A stretch of DNA of 64,000 bases from Planctomycetota bacterium (GTDB lineage: Bacteria; Planctomycetota; UBA8108; JACQVS01). Positions 55,690 to 63,984 of the stretch are shown piece after piece. Below the pieces are notes generated by a model that made no database searches, was not told where the DNA came from, and was given only the letters and a program-made list of their open reading frames with translations. Position 1 is the first letter of the stretch; the number at the start of each line of letters is the position of its first letter. The stretch lies in the NCBI GenBank assembly GCA_028280485.1, contig JANQLS010000082.1:1-64000 (forward strand). Direction: 5' to 3'. The translations under genes and the position numbers were made by a program.

Positions 55690-56880
55690 ATGACCTCTCC
55701 GATTTATTTGGACAACCATTCCACAACCCCTGTCGATCCTCGAGTACTGGAAGCGATGCTTCCATACCTTAAGGAACAATTTGGGAACAGCTCAAGTAAC
55801 ACTCATGAGTTCGGCTGGCGAGCCCAAGAGGCCTTAGAACGTTCACGCCAACATGTCGCTGAAATCATAGGAGCAAGTGCTCGAGATATCGTTTTTACAA
55901 GCGGTGCAACAGAATCGAACAACCTTGCTATCATCGGTTCGATTCGTGCACTGAATTCCAGCAAACGCCTTCATGTAGTCACTTCCCAAATCGAACACCA
56001 TGCGGTTTTAGACCCCATGAAAGAACTGGAATCTCAAGGCGTTGAAGTCACCTACTTAAAGCCCCAAAGCGATGGCTCATTTCTCCCCGAACAAATCGAA
56101 GAGAGCATAAGAAAAGAAACAGTACTGGTTTCTCTAATGGCAGCTCAAAATGAAGTGGGCACCATTCAACCTCTCGACCAGATCGGTAAATTTTTAAAAG
56201 AAAAGAAAATCCTATTTCACACCGATGCCGCCCAAGCACTGGGAAAAATCCCTATCGATGTTGAGAAACAAGGTATCGATCTCCTTTCGATATCGGGTCA
56301 TAAAATCTATGCTCCAAAAGGAATTGGTTGCTTGTTTATTCGCGGCCGCAATCCCAGAGTAAAAATTTCACCCCTCATGACGGGAGGAGGACAAGAAAGA
56401 GGAATTCGCTCCGGAACGGTCAACATTCCAGGCGCGGTTGCCATGGCGAAAGCCTGTGAAATCTGTAAAGAAGAAATGAGCGAGGAAAACATTCGCGTAA
56501 AAGCATTAAGAAACCTACTTTGGGAAGGCCTATCATCTCGACTAGACCGTCTCACCCTCAATGGCCCGAGCTTAGAACCAGCTTCCGATCAACGCCTCAG
56601 TGGGAATCTAAATATTAGTTTTAATGGAGTTCAGGGAGAATCCCTCATCACTGGCCTACGCAAAATCGCCGTTTCTTCAGGCTCAGCCTGTACCTCCCAA
56701 ATTCCAAAGCCCTCCTACGTCCTTCGAGCCTTGGGTGTTTCTCCCGAGCTTGCCCATGCCTCATTAAGAATTGGAATTGGCCGATTTAATAAAGAAGAAG
56801 ACATTGAAAAAGCCACCAACCTGATTTGTGAACATGTGGAAAACCTGAGAAAAATCACTCGCAGCGTCGGCCGATATTAG
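55690..56880 (+). CDS. iscS: Cysteine desulfurase, IscS/NifS family
   Basis: This PLP enzyme takes sulfur from cysteine for Fe-S clusters and tRNA thiolation. The N-terminal YLDNHSTTPVDPRVLEAM, the PLP Lys in SISGHKIYAPKG and the sulfur-carrying Cys in SSGSACTSQIP are all present. The segment around that Cys is of the long-loop type (group I). An A-type Fe-S carrier gene (57164) follows in the same direction after 283 bp, which supports a Fe-S role. Five GTACCCTGGGTGC motifs lie upstream. There is no IscU gene in the window. Confidence 0.93.
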   Translation: MTSPIYLDNHSTTPVDPRVLEAMLPYLKEQFGNSSSNTHEFGWRAQEALERSRQHVAEIIGASARDIVFTSGATESNNLAIIGSIRALNSSKRLHVVTSQIEHHAVLDPMKELESQGVEVTYLKPQSDGSFLPEQIEESIRKETVLVSLMAAQNEVGTIQPLDQIGKFLKEKKILFHTDAAQALGKIPIDVEKQGIDLLSISGHKIYAPKGIGCLFIRGRNPRVKISPLMTGGGQERGIRSGTVNIPGAVAMAKACEICKEEMSEENIRVKALRNLLWEGLSSRLDRLTLNGPSLEPASDQRLSGNLNISFNGVQGESLITGLRKIAVSSGSACTSQIPKPSYVLRALGVSPELAHASLRIGIGRFNKEEDIEKATNLICEHVENLRKITRSVGRY

Positions 56881-57163
56881 AAATGAGTTATGGCTGGTCA
56901 ATTGTGAATCCGATCCAAAATCGTCGATTCGTTCCTTCAAAGTGTTAAATCACCTCATCTTGCAGCTTCACCTAAATCGAAAAAATTCATTCCCCCAGAA
57001 GGCATCCTCGAAATTTTCAATTTCCATCGTAAAATAAATCGTTTGATATTGAGCCTCATGCACGAAAACAAGTGCTCGAAAACAAGTGCCTGTTTAAGCA
57101 TGAATTAAGATTAAAAAATCGATTCACCAGAACTACCAATCTCGTCAACCAGGAGGTCATCGG

Positions 57164-57505
57164 ATGGGTGTCCAATTAACTGATAAAGCAATCGAAGAAC
57201 TCAAGGTCCTCATGAGTAGAGAAATAGAGGCCGAACGCTTACCCGCAGACTCAGCTTTACGCTTGATTGTTGTCGGTGGAGGTTGCTCAGGTTTCAGCTA
57301 CAAAATGGGCTTCGATACAAAAGTGAACGAAGATGATCAGATCACCGATGTAGAAGGAATAAAGGTCATCGTCGATAGCAAAAGTAATCTTTACTTGGAA
57401 GGCACTCAAGTGGACTTTCAAGATGGCTTGATGGGAAGAGGATTTGTTTTTAATAACCCCAACGCATCGGGAACTTGCGGGTGTGGCTCCTCTTTCTCAG
57501 TTTAA
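57164..57505 (+). CDS. A-type Fe-S cluster carrier (HesB/IscA family)
   Basis: This 113-residue protein has the three conserved cysteines: VVGGGCSGFSY and GTCGCGSSF. The protein would accept or pass on Fe-S clusters in the cytoplasm. AGGAGG lies 7 bp before the ATG. Which paralogue it is (IscA, SufA or ErpA) cannot be said from sequence. A terminator follows, so it ends the iscS-like segment. Confidence 0.93.
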   Translation: MGVQLTDKAIEELKVLMSREIEAERLPADSALRLIVVGGGCSGFSYKMGFDTKVNEDDQITDVEGIKVIVDSKSNLYLEGTQVDFQDGLMGRGFVFNNPNASGTCGCGSSFSV

Positions 57506-57555
57506 GCTCAACCGTAATCCATAAAAATTTAGTCACTTCAACGTGACCACAGAAT

Positions 57556-57607
57556 AAGCGGACGCCACCTTCTACCGATCAGAAATTGAGCGTCCGCTTC
57601 TTTTTTA
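57556..57607 (+). terminator. Intrinsic terminator after the A-type carrier
   Basis: AAGCGGACGC (57556-57565) pairs with GCGTCCGCTT (57590-57599) across a 24-nt loop and is followed by CTTTTTT. It starts 51 bp after the gene stop. Confidence 0.8.
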
Positions 57608-57664
57608 TCCCTAGGTCAACGTGAATTGAGCTTCCTCCATCCTCCCAAGTGAACCTATTCAAGC

Positions 57665-58186
57665 ATGCTTCCTCGATTCGCAAATCAATCTCAACCTCCA
57701 CGTGAATACGCTGTTCTTTTACCGCTGATCCACATCGGTGGAGAAGAGTCAGTATTACTTACAGTGAGAAGCAAGAATCTTCCCCGACACGCTGGTGAGA
57801 TTTCATTGCCCGGCGGAGGAAGGGAACCTGAAGATAAAAATCTTGAATCGACGGCACTTAGGGAAAGTTATGAGGAGGTCGGGCTCCCCCCAAATCAAGT
57901 GAAGATTTTTGCCGAACTCAGTTGGTCAAATACCACAAAGGGTACTCGAGTCAAACCCTTCGTAGGCCAAGTTGAAGGAGAGTTCACCCCTCAAATCAAT
58001 CCATCAGAAGTTCAAGAAATCTTTTACATACCGTCTAAAATCTTGAAGGAAGATCCATTCTCAGTACGTGGGGTATATCAAGCACCGAATGGAACGCATC
58101 ATTCTATTTACACTTTCCTATATGAAGGGTATGAGATCTGGGGGCTCACCGCTCGCATCCTTCGTGAATACTTCAATATTTATTAA
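57665..58186 (+). CDS. Nudix hydrolase, CoA pyrophosphatase type
   Basis: The Nudix box is complete: GGGREPEDKNLESTALRE then SYEEVGL. Just before it, KNLPRHAGEISLPGG matches the extra motif that marks the CoA-diphosphatase subgroup (NudL/PCD1-like). The protein would cut CoA or related dinucleotides in the cytoplasm. Length of 173 is normal. The C-terminus overlaps the convergent PDZ gene by 14 bp. No ribosome binding site is clear at the ATG. Confidence 0.85.
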   Translation: MLPRFANQSQPPREYAVLLPLIHIGGEESVLLTVRSKNLPRHAGEISLPGGGREPEDKNLESTALRESYEEVGLPPNQVKIFAELSWSNTTKGTRVKPFVGQVEGEFTPQINPSEVQEIFYIPSKILKEDPFSVRGVYQAPNGTHHSIYTFLYEGYEIWGLTARILREYFNIY

Positions 58187-59381
58187 CTGTAATGGGCAGG
58201 ATCCAAAACAAAGTAAAGTTCCATCGTTTAGGGGAATTTGAATATGACAGTAGGTTTATTACGCTCCCCCACTCGGTCTTATATTCGGGGTAATAGGAAT
58301 CATCAATTTTAGTGATCATCCGCCAGTTGTGATAATGGAAAAGCAAATCGAAAATCATTCCAAATGAGGAATGACGAGCCTCACCTTCAACGTGAATTAA
58401 TCCCAGCAGATTAAACACATAATGGCTGGTGGAGTTATCATCCAATCGAATGACATCTGTGACGACCTCTTCCCCCCGCCTAACTTTAATCTCAATTCGT
58501 TCATCCGGCCGGGAAGCTTCAGTCGCTGAATTATAATCAGCGATGGAATGCACTGACTTTCCATTAACTTCAATAATCTGGTCTTGAACTCTCAAATCAC
58601 TATAGAAGCTTGGACCTCCAGGTAGCATTGCTGAAATAAATACTGCTGAGGGACCTTTTACATCACTTAATTGTAAGTCGTGGCGAACGATTGGAAGGAT
58701 TTTCTTTGGAATTTCAATGAGACGATACCCTGCCCTTAACACATCATCGTGTAACTTGAGATCTTCAGTAAAAGCCTTACTTTTAACAGTTCGGGAAACT
58801 TTCCCGAGTTTGATCTTAGACTTACGAGGAGTTTCATCTCCCTTTCTTTTATATTCAATTTCGACTTCATCGCCGGGCTTTGTTTGAGAAATGAGAAACT
58901 GAAGCTTATTTACATCGCTTACTTCTACATTATTAAACCTTGAGATCACATCCAAGAGTTCGATCCCCGACTTTTCTGCAGAACTCCTTTTATTCACAGA
59001 CTTAACAAGTACACCACTGAATGGGGTGACTCCTTGCTCTTTAGCAATCTCTTTGGTTATAGGAACGACCCCCACCCCTAAAGTACTAAAATCAGTGTCG
59101 ATGGTTCTAATTAATGTAAATCTCCCCCCCTCATCGATGGAATAAGTGTGTCGATTCACACTTTGACCTTCTTCTAGCTTAAATTCGTTAGGAAGAAGCT
59201 TATTAATTAACTGATCCTCAGCTTTCACAGTATGAGATTCAATAGGAAGAAAGGAGACAACCTTCGCTTCAGAGTTTACGCTGCAAGAAAACTGAGCTGA
59301 ACCAAGAAGGAAAAAACCAATCAAGGAAAGCCCCATGCGAAAATTAGAGGTTTGTTTGTAAGCAGAGAAAATTGAGTTCAT
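58173..59381 (-). CDS. Tandem PDZ-domain envelope protein
   Basis: A signal-type N-terminus (RMGLSLIGFFLLGSAQFSC) is followed by two PDZ domains, about 88-180 and 215-320. Typical strands are GVLVKSVNKRSSAEKSGI and SDLRVQDQIIEVNGKSV. The Cys at 33 could be lipidated, but the lipobox is weak. There is no protease domain, so it is not a DegP- or RseP-type protease itself. It is the last gene of an operon with an ECF sigma factor and its anti-sigma factor. I infer a periplasmic sensor or adaptor that tunes release of the sigma factor. Confidence 0.75.
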   Translation of the reverse strand: MNSIFSAYKQTSNFRMGLSLIGFFLLGSAQFSCSVNSEAKVVSFLPIESHTVKAEDQLINKLLPNEFKLEEGQSVNRHTYSIDEGGRFTLIRTIDTDFSTLGVGVVPITKEIAKEQGVTPFSGVLVKSVNKRSSAEKSGIELLDVISRFNNVEVSDVNKLQFLISQTKPGDEVEIEYKRKGDETPRKSKIKLGKVSRTVKSKAFTEDLKLHDDVLRAGYRLIEIPKKILPIVRHDLQLSDVKGPSAVFISAMLPGGPSFYSDLRVQDQIIEVNGKSVHSIADYNSATEASRPDERIEIKVRRGEEVVTDVIRLDDNSTSHYVFNLLGLIHVEGEARHSSFGMIFDLLFHYHNWRMITKIDDSYYPEYKTEWGSVINLLSYSNSPKRWNFTLFWILPITVNKY

Positions 59382-59422
59382 TGCATCCTACTAAATGAGT
59401 ACTCATTGCGAAGAATGAGCCG

Positions 59423-60685
59423 CTAAATTTCTACCCCAATTAGAACTTTCGAGCTTTGGAAAAGCTCCCAGGCTTTCTCGACACGTGTTAACCGTTGAGA
59501 AATTGAGTGAGCGCCATCACTTGACCCTTGATGGTCAAATGACTCAGGTGCACCTGTCGTGTATTTTAATATCCTATTTTTCAATCCACCAAGAAAAGGG
59601 GGATTTTCTTTATTCGAAGGGCTTTCAGAAGGCGAATCGTTAGTAACAAATTCCTCTAACAAGTTTTCAAGAGTTCCCAATGCCAATTCCTGAAGCTCGT
59701 GATCAGAAGAATCGGTTGCAGTCTGTAACAACAATGGAACAACATCGAATAGTGAGCCTGATAGAACAATCTCAACTTGATCGTTTTCTCGCTGAAAAAA
59801 AACGGGGGAAGCTTGACTAACTAAGTGTGTTTTTGAATTTGGAGTGGCTGGTTGTAGCTGCTCCTCCAAAGAATTAGGTTTGACCTGTTGTTCTTTGATT
59901 TGGGTATTCCACTTAACAATCAGTTCCTGAGCTTTTAATTTTGCTTGATCATATTTTTGTTGTACGGATTCAAGTTGAGACTTGAGGTTATTTACGGTCA
60001 CCAACAAATTGTTTTGCTGCTCTTCCATTTTCAAAAACTGATCATTCCTTTCAGCAAACTGGGACTGAGTTGTTTTTAACTTAATTAAAATTTTCTCATA
60101 CTCGTTCGCTTGAGAATTTAATCTCTCAGCCAGCTTTTTGTTTTCAGTCTTAAGAGAGGCAATTTGAAGAACAAGAGCCTCATCTTTCCTACCCTGGGTA
60201 CTGTTGGGCGCAGCTTTTTCAGGAGTAGACGATGGCCTCAATTTTTCCTCTAAATTTGTACCCTGGGTAGGGATCTCGACAATTTTTTTTGAACCTTCAA
60301 TACCGTAAGTTGAGCTTTTCCAAAGAGTTCCTAACCAGTATGCTCCTCCCCAGGAAGAGAGAAGCAAAATTGAGGCAGCAGCCCAAACCCATTTGTTCTT
60401 CCACCAAAAAGAGGAAAAAGGAAGCTTTTGAGTCTCATCACTTTGATGGGCTGCTAATGCTCCAATGACTTCCACCTCCCAAGATTTTGGAGGAAGTTCC
60501 AAAGGAAGATCCTGAATCATCTTTGTTGCTGCAGCCATATTTCTGAGATCTTGATCGCATTGCTCACACGAATTTAGATGAGTCTCCAAATGTGCAGAAT
60601 CTTCTGTTGAAATTTCCCCGTCAAGGAAAGCGGAAAAAAGCCCTTGATAAGGTAAGCATTTAGGGTCGGTCTTTTTCATGCTCAT
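59423..60685 (-). CDS. Zinc-finger anti-sigma factor with coiled-coil
   Basis: The N-terminus has the anti-sigma zinc-binding motif H36-x3-C40-x2-C43 (ETHLNSCEQC). One membrane helix follows at about 97-121 (KWVWAAASILLLSSWGGAY). The rest is periplasmic: a linker, a long coiled-coil (about 168-268) and a helical C-terminal part (about 300-345) that could be HEAT-like. It should hold the ECF sigma factor inactive at the membrane. Its two TQG codon sets at 140-142 and 163-165 are produced by two copies of the GTACCCTGGGTAC motif. The sigma gene ends 4 bp upstream. Confidence 0.88.
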   Translation of the reverse strand: MSMKKTDPKCLPYQGLFSAFLDGEISTEDSAHLETHLNSCEQCDQDLRNMAAATKMIQDLPLELPPKSWEVEVIGALAAHQSDETQKLPFSSFWWKNKWVWAAASILLLSSWGGAYWLGTLWKSSTYGIEGSKKIVEIPTQGTNLEEKLRPSSTPEKAAPNSTQGRKDEALVLQIASLKTENKKLAERLNSQANEYEKILIKLKTTQSQFAERNDQFLKMEEQQNNLLVTVNNLKSQLESVQQKYDQAKLKAQELIVKWNTQIKEQQVKPNSLEEQLQPATPNSKTHLVSQASPVFFQRENDQVEIVLSGSLFDVVPLLLQTATDSSDHELQELALGTLENLLEEFVTNDSPSESPSNKENPPFLGGLKNRILKYTTGAPESFDHQGSSDGAHSISQRLTRVEKAWELFQSSKVLIGVEI

Positions 60686-60689
60686 AAAA

Positions 60690-61367
60690 CTAATTAAATA
60701 ATTTCGGGTTCAATTCTTGAAGACGATCTTTAAATTCTAGACGAGCTCGATTCAACCTAGACTTGACTGTACCTAATCTCACACCAGAAAGAGTGGCGAT
60801 TTCTTCATAACTTAATCCCTCGTACTCCCGCAAAATCAACAAGGCTCTCTGAGTTGGACTAATTCGAGCAAGAGCACAACGAATGAAATCATCTCTCTCA
60901 TTAAGCTCACAAACTTGAGAAGGAGTAACACCTGCAGTATCAACCAGGTCTCTATTTGAAAAGAACTCAGCTTGAGAAGACTCCGCATTGAGGGAGATTG
61001 TTTTTGATCGCCGACTTCTTTTTCTCAATTGATCTCGAGCGAGATTCCAGCAAATGGTGTAAATCCAAGAACGAAAGTTTCGCTTCGAATCAAAATCTTT
61101 CAAATGAAGCTGAACTTTTAAAAAGACCTCCTGAGCAAGATCTTTTGCCTCTTCCTGGTCACAAAGAATTCGTACAAGAAGATTGAACATTTTTTTCCCG
61201 TAGCGACGAAAGATTTCTTCGAGTCCTCTTCCCTGATCTTGCCCTGAAAGAGCCAATTGAATGCATTCTTCGTCCGTCAAATCGAGATATGGACGGCGAC
61301 TTTCGGAGCCTTTATACATTCGCATCAAACCACTGTTGACCTGGGGATCTTCCACTCTATCCGTCAT
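60690..61367 (-). CDS. ECF-type RNA polymerase sigma factor
   Basis: Region 2 (about 45-115) includes AKDLAQEVFLKVQLHLKDF and FRSWIYTICWNLARDQLRKR, the -10 binding helix. Region 4 (about 160-220) includes LREYEGLSYEEIATLSGV and GTVKSRLNRAR, the -35 binding helix-turn-helix. A Ser/Asp-rich linker joins them. There is no sigma region 3, so it is an ECF (group 4) factor. The anti-sigma gene lies 4 bp away and the PDZ gene follows. A GTACCCTGGGTAC site is 88 bp upstream. The ATG has no clear ribosome binding site. Confidence 0.93.
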   Translation of the reverse strand: MTDRVEDPQVNSGLMRMYKGSESRRPYLDLTDEECIQLALSGQDQGRGLEEIFRRYGKKMFNLLVRILCDQEEAKDLAQEVFLKVQLHLKDFDSKRNFRSWIYTICWNLARDQLRKRSRRSKTISLNAESSQAEFFSNRDLVDTAGVTPSQVCELNERDDFIRCALARISPTQRALLILREYEGLSYEEIATLSGVRLGTVKSRLNRARLEFKDRLQELNPKLFN

Positions 61368-61455
61368 TAAAAAAATTAAATCCCCTTTGTGAGAACCAAG
61401 TATTTATACCTACCCTCATTCGTACGCTTCCGCCGCCATCTTGTTCCTTTCAATC

Positions 61456-61600
61456 GTACCCTGGGTACGTATTTAACGAATAAAAACAGGGAGATTTAGT
61501 AAAACATCGGCAAATGCATTCATTGAGAACAGTGGCAGCCTAAAGCCACAACCTTCAATATAATCAGCACTTAATAACAAAAACCTCGAACCCAGGGTAC
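61456..61600. promoter_or_regulatory. Two GTACCCTGGGTAC sites upstream of the ECF sigma gene
   Basis: The 61456-61468 site is the exact consensus GTACCCTGGGTAC. The 61588-61600 site is GAACCCAGGGTAC, which is the reverse complement form and the only one of eleven in that orientation. They lie in the 330-bp gap 61368-61697 between hisS and the sigma operon. No other feature is seen there. They could be operators, but their presence inside genes makes another role possible. Confidence 0.5.
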
Positions 61601-61697
61601 AAGGAAGGAGAGTATTACCTGCTAATCGATTTTCTAAAAATTAATTAAAATTCATCTCCCAGGGATGAGTCACATTAGGCAAGCTGCGAATAAAAAT

Positions 61698-63032
61698 CTA
61701 GGTCAATCTACTTTGAATCCAGCTAGGTAGATCACTTAATGCAACCTCAAATTGTTTACTCATATTTAAGTCTTTTACTTGAACGACATTTTTTTCATGC
61801 TCATCGGAACCAATAATCACCACCAGTGATTTCCCTGTTCTTTCAGCGTACTTTAATTGTTTTTTAAGCTTTGCAGCTTGGGGATATAGTTCACAGGGGA
61901 TACCCGAATCGCGTATCAATTTTGCTGCAATTGCCGCAGGAGCAACTAAATCTTCATCAAAAATGGTCACTAAAACAGAAGAGGTAGTGGCCTTCTTCTT
62001 TATGAGGTTTAGCTCCTCCAATCCAGCGAGTAGTCGATCGATCCCTAAACTAATTCCTACTCCCGGGATATCTTCCTTACAGAAGGTCCCAATCAAACCA
62101 TCATATCGCCCCCCACTCATCACCGCTCCAAAACCAGGTAGGCCTCCTAAAAAAGTCTCATAAATCGTCCCTGTGTAATAATTCAGGCCACGGGCTATCG
62201 ATAGATCGATAGCTAATTTTTCAGATAGCCCAACGGCCTCCAAAAAGCTGAAAACTTCTTTTAGTTCTTTAGTACCTAACTCTCCGATTGAACCTTCTGC
62301 AAAAAAACCACTGAGTCTATTTAAAATTTCCTCAATCGATCCCTGGATCGATAGAAAATCGAATACACGATCAATGGAATCTGAGTTCAATTGATTTTCA
62401 GAAGATAAGAGATCGCGAGTCTTTTCTTCGCCAATCTTTGGGAGCTTGTCAATCGTCCTTAAGACCCCCATCTCTTCTTCTCCTGGCTCCACCCCCACAT
62501 CTGACATCAATCCTGAAAGCACTTTTCTATTGTTTATTCGAATTGTGAAATCTTCGATTCCCAGGGAGATGAGCATCTCTGCTCCCATTTGAATGATTTC
62601 ACTATCCGCGACGACATCATTCGAACCAACAATATCACCATCACATTGATAGAATTCCCGAAACCGACCTCGTGCAGGTTTTTCTGCTCTCCAGACTGGT
62701 GCAATTTGAAACCTTCGGAATGGACGAGGTAATGCAGGGTACTGAGCAACTACGCGTGCCAATGGAACGGTGAGATCGTAACGTAAGGCAACATCACGCT
62801 TCCCGTTATCAAGGAAGCGATAGAGCAAGGAATCTCCTTCATCTCCATATTTTCCTGTAAGAATGTCAGAGTATTCTAAAGCTGGGGTCATCAGAGGGAG
62901 GAATCCAAACCTTCGAAAAACATCCTCCAATGTCCGTAACATTTCTTGTCGAGGAATCATCTCTTCAGGTAAATAGTCTCGAAATCCCTTAAGAGTTCTT
63001 GGGGTGATTTTGGTGATTTTTTTAGCTGTCAT
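61698..63032 (-). CDS. hisS: Histidyl-tRNA synthetase
   Basis: This class II synthetase charges tRNA-His. It has PRTLKGFRDYLPEEMIPRQE at the N-terminus, then ALRYDLTVPLARVVAQ and FYQCDGDIVG, and the signature ARGLNYYTGTIYE followed by MSGGRYDGLIG. A C-terminal anticodon-binding domain of about 90 residues follows. Length of 444 is a little above E. coli HisS. It stands alone and is not next to aspS, the common partner. No ribosome binding site is clear. Confidence 0.95.
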   Translation of the reverse strand: MTAKKITKITPRTLKGFRDYLPEEMIPRQEMLRTLEDVFRRFGFLPLMTPALEYSDILTGKYGDEGDSLLYRFLDNGKRDVALRYDLTVPLARVVAQYPALPRPFRRFQIAPVWRAEKPARGRFREFYQCDGDIVGSNDVVADSEIIQMGAEMLISLGIEDFTIRINNRKVLSGLMSDVGVEPGEEEMGVLRTIDKLPKIGEEKTRDLLSSENQLNSDSIDRVFDFLSIQGSIEEILNRLSGFFAEGSIGELGTKELKEVFSFLEAVGLSEKLAIDLSIARGLNYYTGTIYETFLGGLPGFGAVMSGGRYDGLIGTFCKEDIPGVGISLGIDRLLAGLEELNLIKKKATTSSVLVTIFDEDLVAPAAIAAKLIRDSGIPCELYPQAAKLKKQLKYAERTGKSLVVIIGSDEHEKNVVQVKDLNMSKQFEVALSDLPSWIQSRLT

Positions 63033-63417
63033 AAGATTTCTGAAAACAAATGTACTTTATTGCGTTGGCCTTGAGGTGACTTTTCCGATCCATTTGAAAA
63101 GGAGGCTAAGTCATTGTTTAAATGGGCAACACTCTCGTTCCCAAGATTTGGCTAACGTATAAACAAAAACCCACTTAAGTCATAAGTCAAAGAATTGCGT
63201 ACATTGCCACACCCCAGATAAGCTTTCAACATTCCATAACTGAATTTTCCCAGCGAGTTTTCAAATCCTGCCAAACACGCACCTTGGGTACAAGCTAAAC
63301 ATCAACAGTAAAAGGCCTTACAAAGACTTAATATAGGCGAAGGGATTAAAATTCTGGTACCCTGGGTAGGCTTTAATGATAGCTTTTAAAGGTAAAATTG
63401 AATGCTGAGTTAATTTG
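63033..63417. other. 385-bp intergenic region with two GTACCCTGGGTAC-type sites
   Basis: The region upstream of hisS contains GCACCTTGGGTAC at 63279-63291 and GTACCCTGGGTAG at 63357-63369. The second lies 49 bp past the stop of the GGDEF gene. No gene, terminator or RNA motif was recognised. Confidence 0.6.
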
Positions 63418-63984
63418 TTAAAAGAATCCGGATCCCGCCCCTAATCGGATTTGGTCCTTTCCTAAGCGCTTTGCTTCTAAGCACCTTTGATCCGCAAGCC
63501 TTAATAAATCTTCACTCGAATCACAATCAGAGGGATAAGTTGCCCCACCGATACTGGCTGATAAAGGAACGGAGTCTGAATCTTGATCCTCATCCAGTAG
63601 TTTCTTACCTTCCACCGCAGAAGATTTAATTAAAACTCTTCCTAAAGCCTTTCGAATACGATCTGCTAGGCTGAAAGCTTCGGAATTCCCGGATTCTGGG
63701 AGTAAAATCGCAAACTCATCTCCACCAAATCGACAAACAATATCATTTTGACGAGTTGATTGCCTCAGGAGACGCCCGGCTTGACGTAAGGCGTTATCAC
63801 CTTCTAAATGGCCAAACTTATCATTAATCTCTTTGAAATTATCTAAATCGATCACCAACAATGACAATGGGTGACCGTAACGTCGGGCGCGATGAATCTC
63901 TGAGACAAGGGCATCATTAAAAAATCGGCGGGTAAACACTGAAGTTACATCGTCAACATTTACATAACCAAGAAGATTATCCAT
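63418..63984 (-). CDS. GGDEF-domain protein, probably truncated by the window edge
   Basis: The active-site loop FGGDEF is intact, and the inhibitory site RQND lies five residues before it, so diguanylate cyclase activity with product inhibition is plausible. The family start D-x-L-T-G-L-x-N-R-R appears here as DDVTSVFTRR, which is degenerate. The frame remains open upstream of the ATG (63984) to the last base of the window, so the true protein probably has further N-terminal domains outside. Near the C-terminus SIGGATYPSD and ADQRCLEAKRLGKDQI are normal. Confidence 0.85.
   Translation of the reverse strand: MDNLLGYVNVDDVTSVFTRRFFNDALVSEIHRARRYGHPLSLLVIDLDNFKEINDKFGHLEGDNALRQAGRLLRQSTRQNDIVCRFGGDEFAILLPESGNSEAFSLADRIRKALGRVLIKSSAVEGKKLLDEDQDSDSVPLSASIGGATYPSDCDSSEDLLRLADQRCLEAKRLGKDQIRLGAGSGFF

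Noticed and set aside
55317..63369. The 13-bp motif as a chromosomal parS or Noc site
   Set aside because: parS is close to TGTTTCACGTGAAACA and Noc sites to ATTTCCCGGGAAAT. The motif here differs from both, so I leave its role open.
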